A program made the translations under genes and the position numbers. The notes below the pieces were generated by a model. That model did no database searches and was not told the origin of the DNA. It worked only from the letters and a program-made list of their open reading frames with translations. A stretch of 64,000 bases of DNA from Streptomyces sp. NBC_00510 (GTDB lineage: Bacteria; Actinomycetota; Actinomycetes; Streptomycetales; Streptomycetaceae), in contig CP107851.1 of assembly GCA_036013505.1 (NCBI GenBank), forward strand, positions 5,420,001-5,484,000, given 5' to 3'. How positions within the stretch are numbered: position 1 is the stretch's first letter; every line of letters begins with the position of its first letter. Positions 15,224-23,714 of this stretch are shown piece after piece.

Positions 15224-15473
15224 CTCTGTGTATACGGAGGGCCGTTCCCGCCTGGTCGCGGCGCGAGGGCGCGCCGTCCGCGCACACGGCGCACGCCCGG
15301 CGCAAGCATTGCGTGGGCCAACTACCGTTCACATGGCGAGATCTGGCCACTTGACTGCATGGCCATATGCCGGAGTAATGGTCGCTGTAAATGATCCACT
15401 CGTGTTCCGCTTGGGCATGTGCCAGGCGAAATTGCTGGTGGTCAGAGGGTTGACAACTGAGAGGTGACCGTCA
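15224..15473 (+). promoter_or_regulatory. promoter region of the terpene synthase gene
   Basis: A comparatively AT-rich 250-base stretch without a gene. TTGACT at 15351-15356 followed after 19 bases by TAATGG (15376-15381) is a possible sigma-70-type promoter. A GAGAGGTG Shine-Dalgarno-like sequence precedes the GTG start at 15474. Together with the hairpin just upstream, this suggests an independent transcript for the terpene synthase and downstream P450. Confidence 0.45.
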
Positions 15474-16610
15474 GTGGGGCCCGACCTGATAGTTCCACCG
15501 ATCTACTCTCCACTCAGTCCGGCCATCCATCCCAGCCACGCCGCCATCGATGCGCGGACCGCCGAATGGGCCGACCACTTCTCCATCGGCTCCGACGCGC
15601 TCCGCAGCCGCCTCGTGCAGCACGACATCGGTACCTTCGCGGCACGCATCCTCCCGGATGGCCGCGAGGAGGTCATCACCATCGCCGCGGACTTCATCAT
15701 CTGGCTCTTCGGCGTTGACGACGGCTACTGCGAGGAAGGCGACATCGGGACCCGGCCGGGCGATCTCATGGGGGCGCTCTCCCGCTTGCTGCGCATAGCC
15801 CAGAACCCCGAGGTCTCGATGCTGGCGGACGATCCGCTGGCGCAAGGGCTGCGGGACCTCCGCTACCGGATGGATGTGTTCGGCACTCCAGGTCAGGTCG
15901 CCCGCTGGGTCGACGCCCTGCGCGAGTACTTCTCCTCCGTCGTGTGGGAGGCGTCCTTCAGGAGTCGCGGCACCGTACCGGACCTCAACGACTACACGCT
16001 CATGCGGATCTACGACGGCGCCACGTCCGTGATGATGCCGCTGCTGGAGATGGGGCACGGCTACGAGCTCCAGCCGCTGGAGAGGGACCTCACCGCGGTG
16101 CGTGCCGCGGCCGAGATGGCGTACTTCATCATCTGCTGGGACAACGACATCTTCTCGCACCACAAGGAGAAGCGGGCAGGCGGCTTCTACCTGAACGTGG
16201 TGCGCGTGCTCGCCGAGGAGCGGGGGCTTCCGCAGGACAAGGCCCTCACCCTGGCCATCGCACAGCGTGACCGCGTGATGAACCTCTTCCTCCGCGTCTC
16301 GGACCATCTGAGGATCTTCGGCAGTCCACAGCTGCGACAGTTCCTCGACAGCCTCGGCCACTTCATACGCGGGGCCCAGGACTGGGGCGTCAGCTCGGTC
16401 CGCTACACCACACCCGATGATCCGGCGAACCTCCCCTCGACCTTCTGTGACACACCCAGCGACGACAGTCTGGATCCGCTGGGCATCCCGGCGATCGACT
16501 GGTGGTGGGATCTGCTTCCCGAGAGGGGACCGTCCCGTCCGTCACACGAGTTCACCCAAACGGCAACCGTCGACTCCTTCATACACCCGATCGCACAGCG
16601 CACGGCGTAG
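15474..16610 (+). CDS. class I terpene synthase (sesquiterpene cyclase-like)
   Basis: A 378-residue bacterial terpene cyclase starting at GTG 15474. The Asp-rich metal motif is D82-D83-GYCEE, the NSE/DTE triad is N224-DIFSHHKE (N224, S228, E232), and the C-terminal RY pair is R310-Y311. These three elements define a class I enzyme that ionises a prenyl diphosphate with Mg2+. Its size fits a mono- or sesquiterpene cyclase, most likely acting on farnesyl diphosphate; the product cannot be read from sequence. A P450 gene follows 28 bases later and is a natural candidate to oxidise the product. No prenyl-diphosphate synthase is nearby. Confidence 0.92.
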   Translation: MGPDLIVPPIYSPLSPAIHPSHAAIDARTAEWADHFSIGSDALRSRLVQHDIGTFAARILPDGREEVITIAADFIIWLFGVDDGYCEEGDIGTRPGDLMGALSRLLRIAQNPEVSMLADDPLAQGLRDLRYRMDVFGTPGQVARWVDALREYFSSVVWEASFRSRGTVPDLNDYTLMRIYDGATSVMMPLLEMGHGYELQPLERDLTAVRAAAEMAYFIICWDNDIFSHHKEKRAGGFYLNVVRVLAEERGLPQDKALTLAIAQRDRVMNLFLRVSDHLRIFGSPQLRQFLDSLGHFIRGAQDWGVSSVRYTTPDDPANLPSTFCDTPSDDSLDPLGIPAIDWWWDLLPERGPSRPSHEFTQTATVDSFIHPIAQRTA

Positions 16611-16638
16611 GTTCCGCGAAAGAAGAGGAGTTCTCGGG

Positions 16639-17991
16639 GTGAATGCAGACTTGCGCTCGGTTCCGCGCGCCCCCGGTCGGCTTCCGCTCATCGGCCACGT
16701 CTGGCCGCTGGCGCGCAATGCCCTTGGTTTTGTCTCGTCGCTCCGCGACACCGGTGACCTGGTCCGGGTCGACGTCGGCACGATGCCCGTCTACTTCGTG
16801 AACAGCCCCGCGCTGGTGAACGAGTTGCTGGTCACCAAGGGGCGCAGCTTCGAGAAGGGGCGCTTCTTCGACCGGCTGAAGGTCCTGGTGGGGGAGGGGC
16901 TGGTCACCGCCGGGGGAGACACCCACCGCCGGCACCGCCGCCTGATGCAGCCGATGTTCCACCGGACCCGCATCGCCGGTTACGCCGAGGTCATGGCAAC
17001 TCAGGCACGGGCGACGGCCGACTCGTGGCGCCCGGGGGACACCGTCGCCGTGGAGCGGGAGATGGCCGCCATGGTGGTCAACACGCTGGCGGGGACGATG
17101 TTCTCGACGGACATCGGCAAGCCCGCGGTCGACGCCATACGGGTGCACCTGCCGGTCATCGTCAACACCCTGCTCCTGCGCACCGCCTCACCCAGGTTCC
17201 TCGACAGGGTTCCCATCCCGGCCAACCGCCGTTTCGACGCCGCGGCGGGCGAACTCCTCCGGGTCATCGACGACGTCGTCGCCGCCGCCCGCGAGTCCGG
17301 CGACACGGACCGGCCCGACCTGCTGTCGACACTGCTCGCGGCGCGTGACGCGGACACCGGCGAGGCCCTGACGGACGTGGAGGTCAGGGACGAACTCAGC
17401 ACCATCCTCTTCGCCGGTGCGGAGAACACCGCGACCACGCTCACCTGGGCGTTCCACGAGATCGCACGGCACCCCGAGGTCGAGGAGCGGCTGCTGGCCG
17501 AGATCGCGGCGGTATCGGGTTCCGGCCCGGTTGCGCTGGAGCACGTCGCCGCGTACGAGTACCTGCCGCGGGTCATCAACGAAGTGGTCAGGCTGCACGG
17601 TGTCACCCTGCTGATGCGCCGTGCCGTCGAGCCCGTCGAACTCGGTGGGGTGACCCTGCCCGCCGGCACCGAGGTCGCCTTCAGCCTCTACGCCCTGCAC
17701 CGGGACCGCCGTTCGTTCCCGGACCCGGAGCGTTTCGACCCGGACCGGTGGCTGCCGGAGCGCAGTGCGGACCTGCCGCGGGGGGCGTTCGTCCCGTTCG
17801 GCTCGGGGACCCGCAAGTGCATAGGGGATTCCTTCGCCTGGACGCAGATGATCATCTCGCTGGCCACGGTGCTGGGCCGGCGGCGGCTGCGGCCGGCCCC
17901 GGGCCACACGGCACGGGAGGTCACCGCGGCGGTGCCGCACCCCGACCGGCTGCCGATGGTGGTCGAGGTCCGGGAGCGGGTCGAGGTCTAG
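16639..17991 (+). CDS. cytochrome P450, probable terpene oxidase
   Basis: A 450-residue P450 starting at GTG 16639 after AAGAAGAGGAG. All canonical elements are present: I-helix LFAGAENTATTL, ExxR as E315-VVR, the PERFDPDRW region, and the heme loop FGSGTRKCIG with Cys394. The overall style resembles CYP170/CYP183-type enzymes that oxidise sesquiterpenes. Spacing of 28 bases from the terpene synthase suggests one operon, so a sesquiterpene substrate is inferred. A dedicated ferredoxin or reductase is absent. It is clearly distinct from the EXXR-less P450 at the end of the conservon. Confidence 0.92.
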   Translation: MNADLRSVPRAPGRLPLIGHVWPLARNALGFVSSLRDTGDLVRVDVGTMPVYFVNSPALVNELLVTKGRSFEKGRFFDRLKVLVGEGLVTAGGDTHRRHRRLMQPMFHRTRIAGYAEVMATQARATADSWRPGDTVAVEREMAAMVVNTLAGTMFSTDIGKPAVDAIRVHLPVIVNTLLLRTASPRFLDRVPIPANRRFDAAAGELLRVIDDVVAAARESGDTDRPDLLSTLLAARDADTGEALTDVEVRDELSTILFAGAENTATTLTWAFHEIARHPEVEERLLAEIAAVSGSGPVALEHVAAYEYLPRVINEVVRLHGVTLLMRRAVEPVELGGVTLPAGTEVAFSLYALHRDRRSFPDPERFDPDRWLPERSADLPRGAFVPFGSGTRKCIGDSFAWTQMIISLATVLGRRRLRPAPGHTAREVTAAVPHPDRLPMVVEVRERVEV

Positions 17992-18131
17992 GGGCCGTCC
18001 GCCCCCCCCCGGGCCGGGTGGGAGTGCGCCGTCTCGCCGATCAACGGCGGCGCACAACCGCTCGGCCTTCGCCGTGCTGAACGCCGGGGCCACTTGATCC
18101 GTACGGGAGCGCGGCGGGCGCCGGCGCCTCC

Positions 18132-18137
18132 TAGGAT
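18132..18137 (+). promoter_or_regulatory. -10-like TAGGAT six bases before a start codon
   Basis: TAGGAT lies at 18132-18137 and the ATG of the GNAT gene begins at 18144, with no Shine-Dalgarno sequence. This spacing places the transcription start at or next to the ATG, as in leaderless Streptomyces mRNAs. Confidence 0.5.
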
Positions 18138-18143
18138 CACGCC

Positions 18144-18578
18144 ATGGAACTGACGTTCGTGGACGTGAAGTCTGGTGAACCGGCCATGACCGCTGAAGTC
18201 GGGCCGCTGATCAGGGCGTTGAGACCGGCTCTGACCGCCGACGGGTTCGCGGCCTTCGCCGCCGAGGCGCATGACCAGGGGGTGGTCTTCACGGCGGCGC
18301 TGGACGAGCGGGAGCGCTACCTGGGGGTGGCCACGCACCGGGTGCTGACCACCAGCAGGGGGCGGCTGCTGCTGGTCGACGACCTGGTCACGGCGCTGGA
18401 CGCGCGTGGCGCGGGGGTGGGTACGCGGTTGCTGGCGGAGGTGGAGGCCAGGGCCCGGGCGGCGGGCTGCGAGCGGCTGGAGCTGGACGCGGGCGTCGCC
18501 AACCACGGGGCGCACCGCTTCTTCCACGCACGCCGTATGGCGATCACGGCGCTGCACCTCGCGCGCGAACTCACCTGA
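18144..18578 (+). CDS. GNAT-family N-acetyltransferase
   Basis: A 144-residue single GNAT domain. The acetyl-CoA pyrophosphate loop is seen in ARGAGVGTRLLAEVEARA (about residues 92-109), preceded by the VDDLVT beta-strand, and the last strand-helix reads GAHRFFHARRM. The protein would transfer an acetyl group to an amine; substrate unknown. The start is supported by a leaderless-type -10 box rather than an RBS. It is convergent with the subtilase gene, and a poly-C run of nine or more lies upstream near 18003. Confidence 0.88.
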   Translation: MELTFVDVKSGEPAMTAEVGPLIRALRPALTADGFAAFAAEAHDQGVVFTAALDERERYLGVATHRVLTTSRGRLLLVDDLVTALDARGAGVGTRLLAEVEARARAAGCERLELDAGVANHGAHRFFHARRMAITALHLARELT

Positions 18579-18612
18579 CGGGCGCGGGCGCGGCGCGGGA
18601 CGGCGGGGCCGT

Positions 18613-19842
18613 TCAGAGGTCCCCGGTGAAGGCCACCAGCTGCGGGGTGCCCCACGGTTCGGGGACCGCGGTCCGGGTGGCGTGGTCGAGGAGCCACTTC
18701 TTCAGCACCTCGAAGCCGGCGTCCCCGTAGGTGTCCTTGTAGAGCGCGGCGATGCCGGTGACGTGGGGGGCCGCCATCGAGGTGCCGCTCATGATCGCGT
18801 AGAGCCCGCCGGGGAAGGCGGAGGCGATGTCGACGCCGGGCGCGTTCAGGTTGACGCAGCTGCCGAAGTTGCTGAACGCGGCCCGGTGGTCGGCCCGGTC
18901 GGTCGCGGCGACGGTGAAGGACTCCGTCGCGCTCGCCGGGGAGACGACGCAGGAGCTGACGTCGTCGTTGCCGGCCGCGACGACCGGGAAGACCCCGGCC
19001 CGGGCCAGCGCGTCCAGGGTCTCGTTCATCGTCGGGGAGTAGAGGCCGCCCAGCGAGATGTTGGCCACGGCGGGCTTCACCGCGTGCTGGGCGACCCAGT
19101 TGATCCCGGCGATGATGCCGGAGTTGGGGCCGCGCGCCTCGCAGTCCAGCACGCGTACGGAGACCAGCGAGACCGCCCGGGCGACCCCGGTGTGCTCGCC
19201 GCCGACCGTGCCGGCGACGTGCGTGCCGTGGCCCGCGCAGTCCGCGGCGTTCCGGCCGTCGTCCATCTCGTCGATGCCGGGCTTGGCGCGGCCGCCGAAC
19301 TCCGGGTGGGTGAAGTCGATCCCGCTGTCGATGATGTACGCGGTGACCTTGGCGCCGGTCGCGCGGACGGTGAAGCCGTGCGTGGCCGGGGCGCGGTTGT
19401 TCACGCGCTCCAGGCCCCAGAACCGGCCGGTGCCGTCGGCCGGGGGTGGGCTGCCCGGCAGCCGGCGGCTGGTCGACTTCGGGATCCGGTCCTCCGCGGG
19501 CAGGGTGACCGTGGTGTCCTGCTCGACGCCGCGCACCGAGGGCAGGGCCCGTACCCGGGCCAGTTGCCGTCCGGTGAGCGGGGCGGCGAAGCCCCGCATC
19601 ACGCTGTCGTACACATGGGCCGGGGTGATCCCGGCCGCGCTCGCGACGGCGGAGGGGTCGCTGTCCGGGGCGAGGGTGACGATGTAGCGGCCGGGGATGG
19701 AGTTCGGCGCCCCGACGCCGAGCAGGGGTGCCAGGGCGACGGAGGAGTGCGCCTGTGCGGGCACCGGCGCGGGGAGGGCTGCCAGCGCGGGGACGGCGGT
19801 CATCAGCAGCGCGGCGAACGTCCGGCGCAGGGACACACGCAT
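18613..19842 (-). CDS. secreted subtilisin-family (S8) serine protease
   Basis: A 409-residue pre-pro-protease. Residues 1-32 are a signal peptide, 50-115 an I9-type inhibitor propeptide (PGRYIVTLAPDSDPSAVASA), and 165-400 the catalytic domain. Catalytic residues are D172 (IIDSGID), H205 (GHGTHVAGT) and S355 (SGTSMAAPH), with the oxyanion Asn N292. Three to four Cys may form disulfides. Expected activity is extracellular protein degradation after propeptide self-cleavage. It is followed on the same strand by the GT87 gene 46 bases upstream in coordinate terms, which is transcribed before it, but co-transcription is uncertain. Confidence 0.95.
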   Translation of the reverse strand: MRVSLRRTFAALLMTAVPALAALPAPVPAQAHSSVALAPLLGVGAPNSIPGRYIVTLAPDSDPSAVASAAGITPAHVYDSVMRGFAAPLTGRQLARVRALPSVRGVEQDTTVTLPAEDRIPKSTSRRLPGSPPPADGTGRFWGLERVNNRAPATHGFTVRATGAKVTAYIIDSGIDFTHPEFGGRAKPGIDEMDDGRNAADCAGHGTHVAGTVGGEHTGVARAVSLVSVRVLDCEARGPNSGIIAGINWVAQHAVKPAVANISLGGLYSPTMNETLDALARAGVFPVVAAGNDDVSSCVVSPASATESFTVAATDRADHRAAFSNFGSCVNLNAPGVDIASAFPGGLYAIMSGTSMAAPHVTGIAALYKDTYGDAGFEVLKKWLLDHATRTAVPEPWGTPQLVAFTGDL

Positions 19843-19888
19843 GTGTCGATCTCCTCGGGGCTCGGCGGACAGCTCGGCCGACGGGCCG

Positions 19889-21049
19889 TCAGCCGGTCCT
19901 CTCCCCCACCCTGTCAGCCAGGATCGGACGCGGGCGCGCCCTGCTACGCCATCCGGGCCGGGGTGCGACGAGCAGCCCCAGGCCGATCCACACGTAGGCG
20001 CTGCCGCCCACGAGGGTGCCCAGGCCGCCGGTGCCGGGGTCGCCCCGCCACAGCCACACGACGCTGCTGCAGAGCAGGACGTAGCCGCCGACCGCCGCGA
20101 CCGTCAGGCCCCGGGTCCGCACCCGCAGCGCCTCGCCGGCCAGCGCCGCCAGCGCCGGGATCAGCCACACCAGGTGGTGCACCCAGGTCACCGGGCTGAC
20201 CAGGCAGGCCGTCACCCCCGTGAGGGCGACGCCCGTCGTGACGCCGGTCCGGCGCACCTTGTACGCCCACACCGCCAGCACCGCGACGACGGCCACCGCC
20301 CATACCCACGTGGGTGCGTCGAGCCGGGCGAAGGTGCCGCGCAGCGACTGGTTCGAGGCGTACGACAGCGAGCCGACGCGGTCGGTGTCCCACATCGCCC
20401 GGGTCCAGAAGTCGCGGGACGCACCGGGCGCGGCCAGCGCCGCCAGCAGGGTCGCGCCGGTCGCGGTGGCGGCCGCGGTGAGGCCGGCGCGGCGGTGCCC
20501 GGCGAGCAGCAGCCACCCGATGAACAGCGCGGGCGTCAGCTTCACGGCGGCGGCGAGGCCGATCGCGCACCCGGCCCAGCGGCTGCCGCGGCGCAGCAGT
20601 TCGGTGTCGGCGAGCACCAGGGCGAGCAGGACCAGGTTGACCTGCCCGAAGGTGAAGGTGTCGTGGACCGGCTCCAGGAGCGCCATCAGGCACACGGCCA
20701 GCACCATCGCGTACCAGGGGGTCCAGCCCTCGCGGCGCACGATCGGCCACACCGTCCACCACAGGACGGCCGCCGCGGCGCAGATGTTGAGGGCGGCCGC
20801 GCCGACGACGGCCGCGGGCCAGCTCACCAGGGCCAGCGGCAGCATGCACAGCGCGGCGAACGGCGGGTAGGTGAAGCCGTACGTCGTCCCGGGACTGAGG
20901 TAGTCGTAGACGCCGACGCCGTCGTGCGTCCAGGCGTTGACGGTGCCCCAGTACACGCCGAGGTCGAACCAGTGCCGGTGCAGCGGCACGGTCGCCAGGA
21001 ACAGCGCGGTCGCGGCCACGGCGGCGGCTGCCGTCACGATCCGCCTCAT
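19889..21049 (-). CDS. GT87-like (DUF2029) polyprenol-linked mannosyltransferase
   Basis: A 386-residue polytopic membrane protein with about ten hydrophobic segments. After the first helix come a YWGTVNAWTHDGVGVYDYL segment with the acidic loop expected of GT-C glycosyltransferases and TYPPFAALCMLP. It most likely transfers mannose from polyprenyl-phosphomannose to a glycolipid or glycan outside the membrane. ATG 21049 overlaps the stop of the upstream MptB-like gene (ATGA), so the two GT-C enzymes are translationally coupled and may act on the same acceptor. The acceptor is unknown. Confidence 0.85.
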   Translation of the reverse strand: MRRIVTAAAAVAATALFLATVPLHRHWFDLGVYWGTVNAWTHDGVGVYDYLSPGTTYGFTYPPFAALCMLPLALVSWPAAVVGAAALNICAAAAVLWWTVWPIVRREGWTPWYAMVLAVCLMALLEPVHDTFTFGQVNLVLLALVLADTELLRRGSRWAGCAIGLAAAVKLTPALFIGWLLLAGHRRAGLTAAATATGATLLAALAAPGASRDFWTRAMWDTDRVGSLSYASNQSLRGTFARLDAPTWVWAVAVVAVLAVWAYKVRRTGVTTGVALTGVTACLVSPVTWVHHLVWLIPALAALAGEALRVRTRGLTVAAVGGYVLLCSSVVWLWRGDPGTGGLGTLVGGSAYVWIGLGLLVAPRPGWRSRARPRPILADRVGERTG

Positions 21050-22371
21050 GAGGCGAGCGCGGGACGTACGAGCCGGACCAGCCGCAGCGCGGCGAGCGGG
21101 AGCAGCGCGAGGGCCGCACCCGTGGCCGCCAGGGCGATCTGACGGGGCGTCGCGGCGAACCCGCTGGGCAGCACCACGAGCGCCAGCACCGCGCTGGCGA
21201 GCGCGGCGAGCCGTCGCACCCGGCCGTCGGGGGCGGCCACGGCGAGCGGCACGAGCCCCCACAGCAGGTACCAGGGGCGGATCGCCGGGCCCAGCAGCGC
21301 CACCGCGAGCAGGCTGATCCCCAGGGCGTACACCGGCCCGAGCCGCTCGCGGTACAGCCACACGGCGGCGATGACGAGCGCGGCCGCGGCCATGCCGAGC
21401 AGCCGCCAGACGTCCGGGGTGCCGACGAACCGTCCCAGGACGTTGACCAGGGACCAGTTGGAGGCGGAGGCGGGCGTGGTCAGCGCGCCGATCCAGCCGT
21501 AGCCGACGCCGGTGACGGCGGTGACCGCCACGGTGGCCGCGCCGGCGACCGCCGCCGTGGCCGCCCCGGCGCGCGCCAGGCGCCGGCGGCCCTCCAGTTG
21601 TTCCGCCCACAGGCTGGCCACGACCAGCAGTCCGAGCGCCGCGGGCGCCTTGACCAGGGCGGCCAGGGTCACCAGCACGGCGGCCACGACCGGGCGCCGG
21701 GCGAGTGCCGCGCCCAGGCCCGCGCCGAGCAGGCCCAGCATCACGGCGTCGTTGTGCGCCCCCGCCACCAGGTGCAGCAGCACCAGCGGGTTGAGTGCCC
21801 CCAGCCACACGGCCGCGGCCGGGTCCGCGCCGCAGCGCCGGGCGAGCCGCGGCAGCAGCGTGGCCAGCAGGGCCACCCCCAGCAGCGCCAGCGCCCGCAT
21901 CCCGGCGACCCCGGCGTGCGCCCCGAAGCGTGCCAGCGCCAGGAACGCCGGCCCGTACGGCGCGGGGCTGTTCCGCCAGATCGCCGGCACCTCGGCCGCC
22001 GCCGTACCTCCCAGCACGCCTGGCCCGTGCGTGTAGGCGTCGATGCCCGCGTTCACCATCGTGCCCTGCGCCAGGTAGCTGTAGACGTCCCTGCTGAACA
22101 GCGGCGGGGCCAGCAGCAGCGGTGCCGCCCACACGGCGAACGTCGTCAGCAGCGCGCGTATCGACGGTGGCCGGGGCCCGCGCACCAGTCGGCCGAGCTG
22201 CCACCACGCCGCGACGAGCAGCCCGAGGCCGAAGTACGCCACCAGCAGTCCGGCCGCCGCCTGCCCCTGCGGCAGCGCGATCCCGTCCCGTACCGGAAGC
22301 GCCCCCGCGGCCCTGCCGCCGACCGCCAGCGCGGCGGTACCGGCCAGTCCGAGAGCCATCGTGCGAGTCAC
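21046..22371 (-). CDS. MptB-like polyprenol-phosphomannose alpha-1,6-mannosyltransferase
   Basis: A 441-residue GT-C protein with a dozen or so membrane helices. The first outer loop has FSRDVYSYLAQGTMVNAGIDAY, including the R-D pair typical of the family's catalytic loop, and NPLVLLHLVAGAHNDAVM follows. In mycobacteria and corynebacteria MptB elongates the lipomannan backbone; in Streptomyces the glycan is not defined. GTG at 22371 is the longest start, and ATG 22359 is an alternative. It is coupled by ATGA to the GT87-like gene and divergent from a decayed nucleotidyltransferase. Confidence 0.85.
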   Translation of the reverse strand: MTRTMALGLAGTAALAVGGRAAGALPVRDGIALPQGQAAAGLLVAYFGLGLLVAAWWQLGRLVRGPRPPSIRALLTTFAVWAAPLLLAPPLFSRDVYSYLAQGTMVNAGIDAYTHGPGVLGGTAAAEVPAIWRNSPAPYGPAFLALARFGAHAGVAGMRALALLGVALLATLLPRLARRCGADPAAAVWLGALNPLVLLHLVAGAHNDAVMLGLLGAGLGAALARRPVVAAVLVTLAALVKAPAALGLLVVASLWAEQLEGRRRLARAGAATAAVAGAATVAVTAVTGVGYGWIGALTTPASASNWSLVNVLGRFVGTPDVWRLLGMAAAALVIAAVWLYRERLGPVYALGISLLAVALLGPAIRPWYLLWGLVPLAVAAPDGRVRRLAALASAVLALVVLPSGFAATPRQIALAATGAALALLPLAALRLVRLVRPALAS

Positions 22372-22406
22372 GCCCGCACGCTCCCATCACCGGATGTCCG
22401 CCGGAC

Positions 22407-22439
22407 GACCGGCGGGCGACCGGCGGATGACCGGCCCGG
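22407..22439 (+). repeat. three tandem 11-bp repeats in a divergent promoter region
   Basis: GACCGGCGGGC, GACCGGCGGAT and GACCGGCCCGG follow one another at 22407, 22418 and 22429. An 11-bp period places equal faces on one side of the helix, so a regulator site is possible. It lies between the MptB-like gene and the interrupted nucleotidyltransferase. Confidence 0.5.
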
Positions 22440-22471
22440 ACGCGCGGCGCCCGCTTCGCTACGGTGAGGGC

Positions 22472-23221
22472 ATGTTCACACCCGGGGAACGCGACCGCGT
22501 ACGGGCCCGGCTGCTCGGTCTCGCCGCGGACGACCCGGACGTCACCGGGGCCGCGCTCACCGGTTCGCTCGCGGTGCCGGGCGGCGGCGACCGGTGGTCC
22601 GACGTCGACCTGGTGCTCGGGGTGCGGGGCGAGGTGGGCACGGCGCTGGGCCGCTGGACGGGGTGGCTGTACGGGCCCGGGTTCGGGGCGCTGCACCACT
22701 AGGACCTGCCGGCGGGGGCGACCGTCTACCGGGTGTTCCTGCTGCCGGGGGCGCTGGAGGCGGACGTGGCGTTCACGCCGGAGGAGGAGTTCGGGCCCCG
22801 GGGGCCGCAGTGGCGGACGGTGTTCGGCGCCGCGGGCCGGGTGCCGGAGGCGGCGCCGGCCGACCCGGGGACGCCGGTGGGGCTCGGCTGGCACCACGTC
22901 CTGCACGCCGCGGCGAGCATCGAGCGGGGCCGGCTGTGGCAGGCAGAGCACTGGATCGGCGCGGTGCGCACCCAGGTCATCGCCCTCGCCTGCCTGCGCC
23001 TTGGGCACCCCGCGGCCTACGCCAAGAGCGCCCACCTGCTGCCGGACGAGGTCACGGGGCCGCTGCACGCGACGCTGGTGCGCTCGGCGGAGCCGGCCGA
23101 ACTGCGCCGCGCGCTCGCCGCGGCCGCGTCCGCCCTGGGGCGTGAAGTGGCCCGCGCCGACCCGGTGCTGGCGGAGCGCCTGTGGCCGGTCCTGGTGGAG
23201 CGGGGCGGCGCGGTCGGCTGA
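22472..23221 (+). pseudogene. nucleotidyltransferase-like gene interrupted by an amber codon
   Basis: One reading frame of 249 sense codons runs from ATG 22472 to the TGA at 23221 but is broken by TAG at 22700-22702 after residue 76. Upstream, residues 28-45 show the nucleotidyltransferase signature GS...DVDLVLGV. Downstream, the same frame continues with a VFLLPGALEADVAF strand and a helical C-terminal domain similar to aminoglycoside-nucleotidyltransferase-like proteins (ASIERGRLWQAEHWIGAVRTQ). TAG differs from TGG, a likely original Trp, by one base. TACGGT six bases before the ATG resembles a leaderless promoter. The codon use downstream remains perfectly Streptomyces-like, so the mutation looks recent. 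Readthrough or a sequencing error are alternatives. Confidence 0.8.
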
Positions 23222-23660
23222 TCCCGGCGGGGACCGCCACGATGATCTCCGCGACGCGGCCGGGTTGTTCGAAGAGGACGCCGTGCCCGGCGCGGTGCAG
23301 GTGCCGAGGTCGAGCCGTTCCCGGTCGGTGAGGCCGATGTCGTCGGCGGTGCCGCCGACGGCGCGCAGCCGGGCGACGAGGGAGCGGCGGGGCAGGGTCT
23401 TCAGCGCGACCGCCCAGGCCGCCGTGCCCAGCACTGGTGGCTGGGCGAGCCGGCAGGCTGCGGCCGACGACGACGTCGCAGCCCGTGTCGGCGGCGAGCC
23501 GTCCCATGAGGCGGGCGCGGTTCCCGTCGACAGGTCCCCGGGAGCGGGGCCGCGCCCGTGACCGGGCAGGGCGACGGCCACCGGGCCGGATCCGGCGGCC
23601 GCCGGCGCGGGCTCGGCCGTGACGTCGGCGTGGAACCCGGTCGTGCGGATGTCCCGGCCC
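23222..23660 (-). pseudogene. frameshifted remnant of an alpha/beta hydrolase
   Basis: Read on the minus strand, hydrolase-like pieces appear in successive order but in two alternating frames. First comes GPVAVALPGHGRGPAPGDL. Then RLMGRLAADTGCDVVVGRS follows in a shifted frame, recalling the nucleophile-elbow region. Next is AAWAVALKTLPRRSLVARLR with TADDIGLTDRERLDLGTC, and finally GHGVLFEQPGRVAEIIVAV, like the His-containing C-terminal end of the fold. No single open frame covers them, and an internal segment seems missing. It lies tail-to-tail with the interrupted nucleotidyltransferase. The family call rests on pattern memory and needs a search. Confidence 0.5.
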
Positions 23661-23714
23661 GCCGGGGCGGGCACCGTGCTCCGTGCGCGGCGTGTCGGTG
23701 CGATCCTGAACCGC

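Noticed and set aside
18002..18011. Poly-C run upstream of the GNAT gene
   Set aside because: A homopolymer of this length is expected occasionally at this GC content, and a phase-variation role is not supported by its noncoding place.
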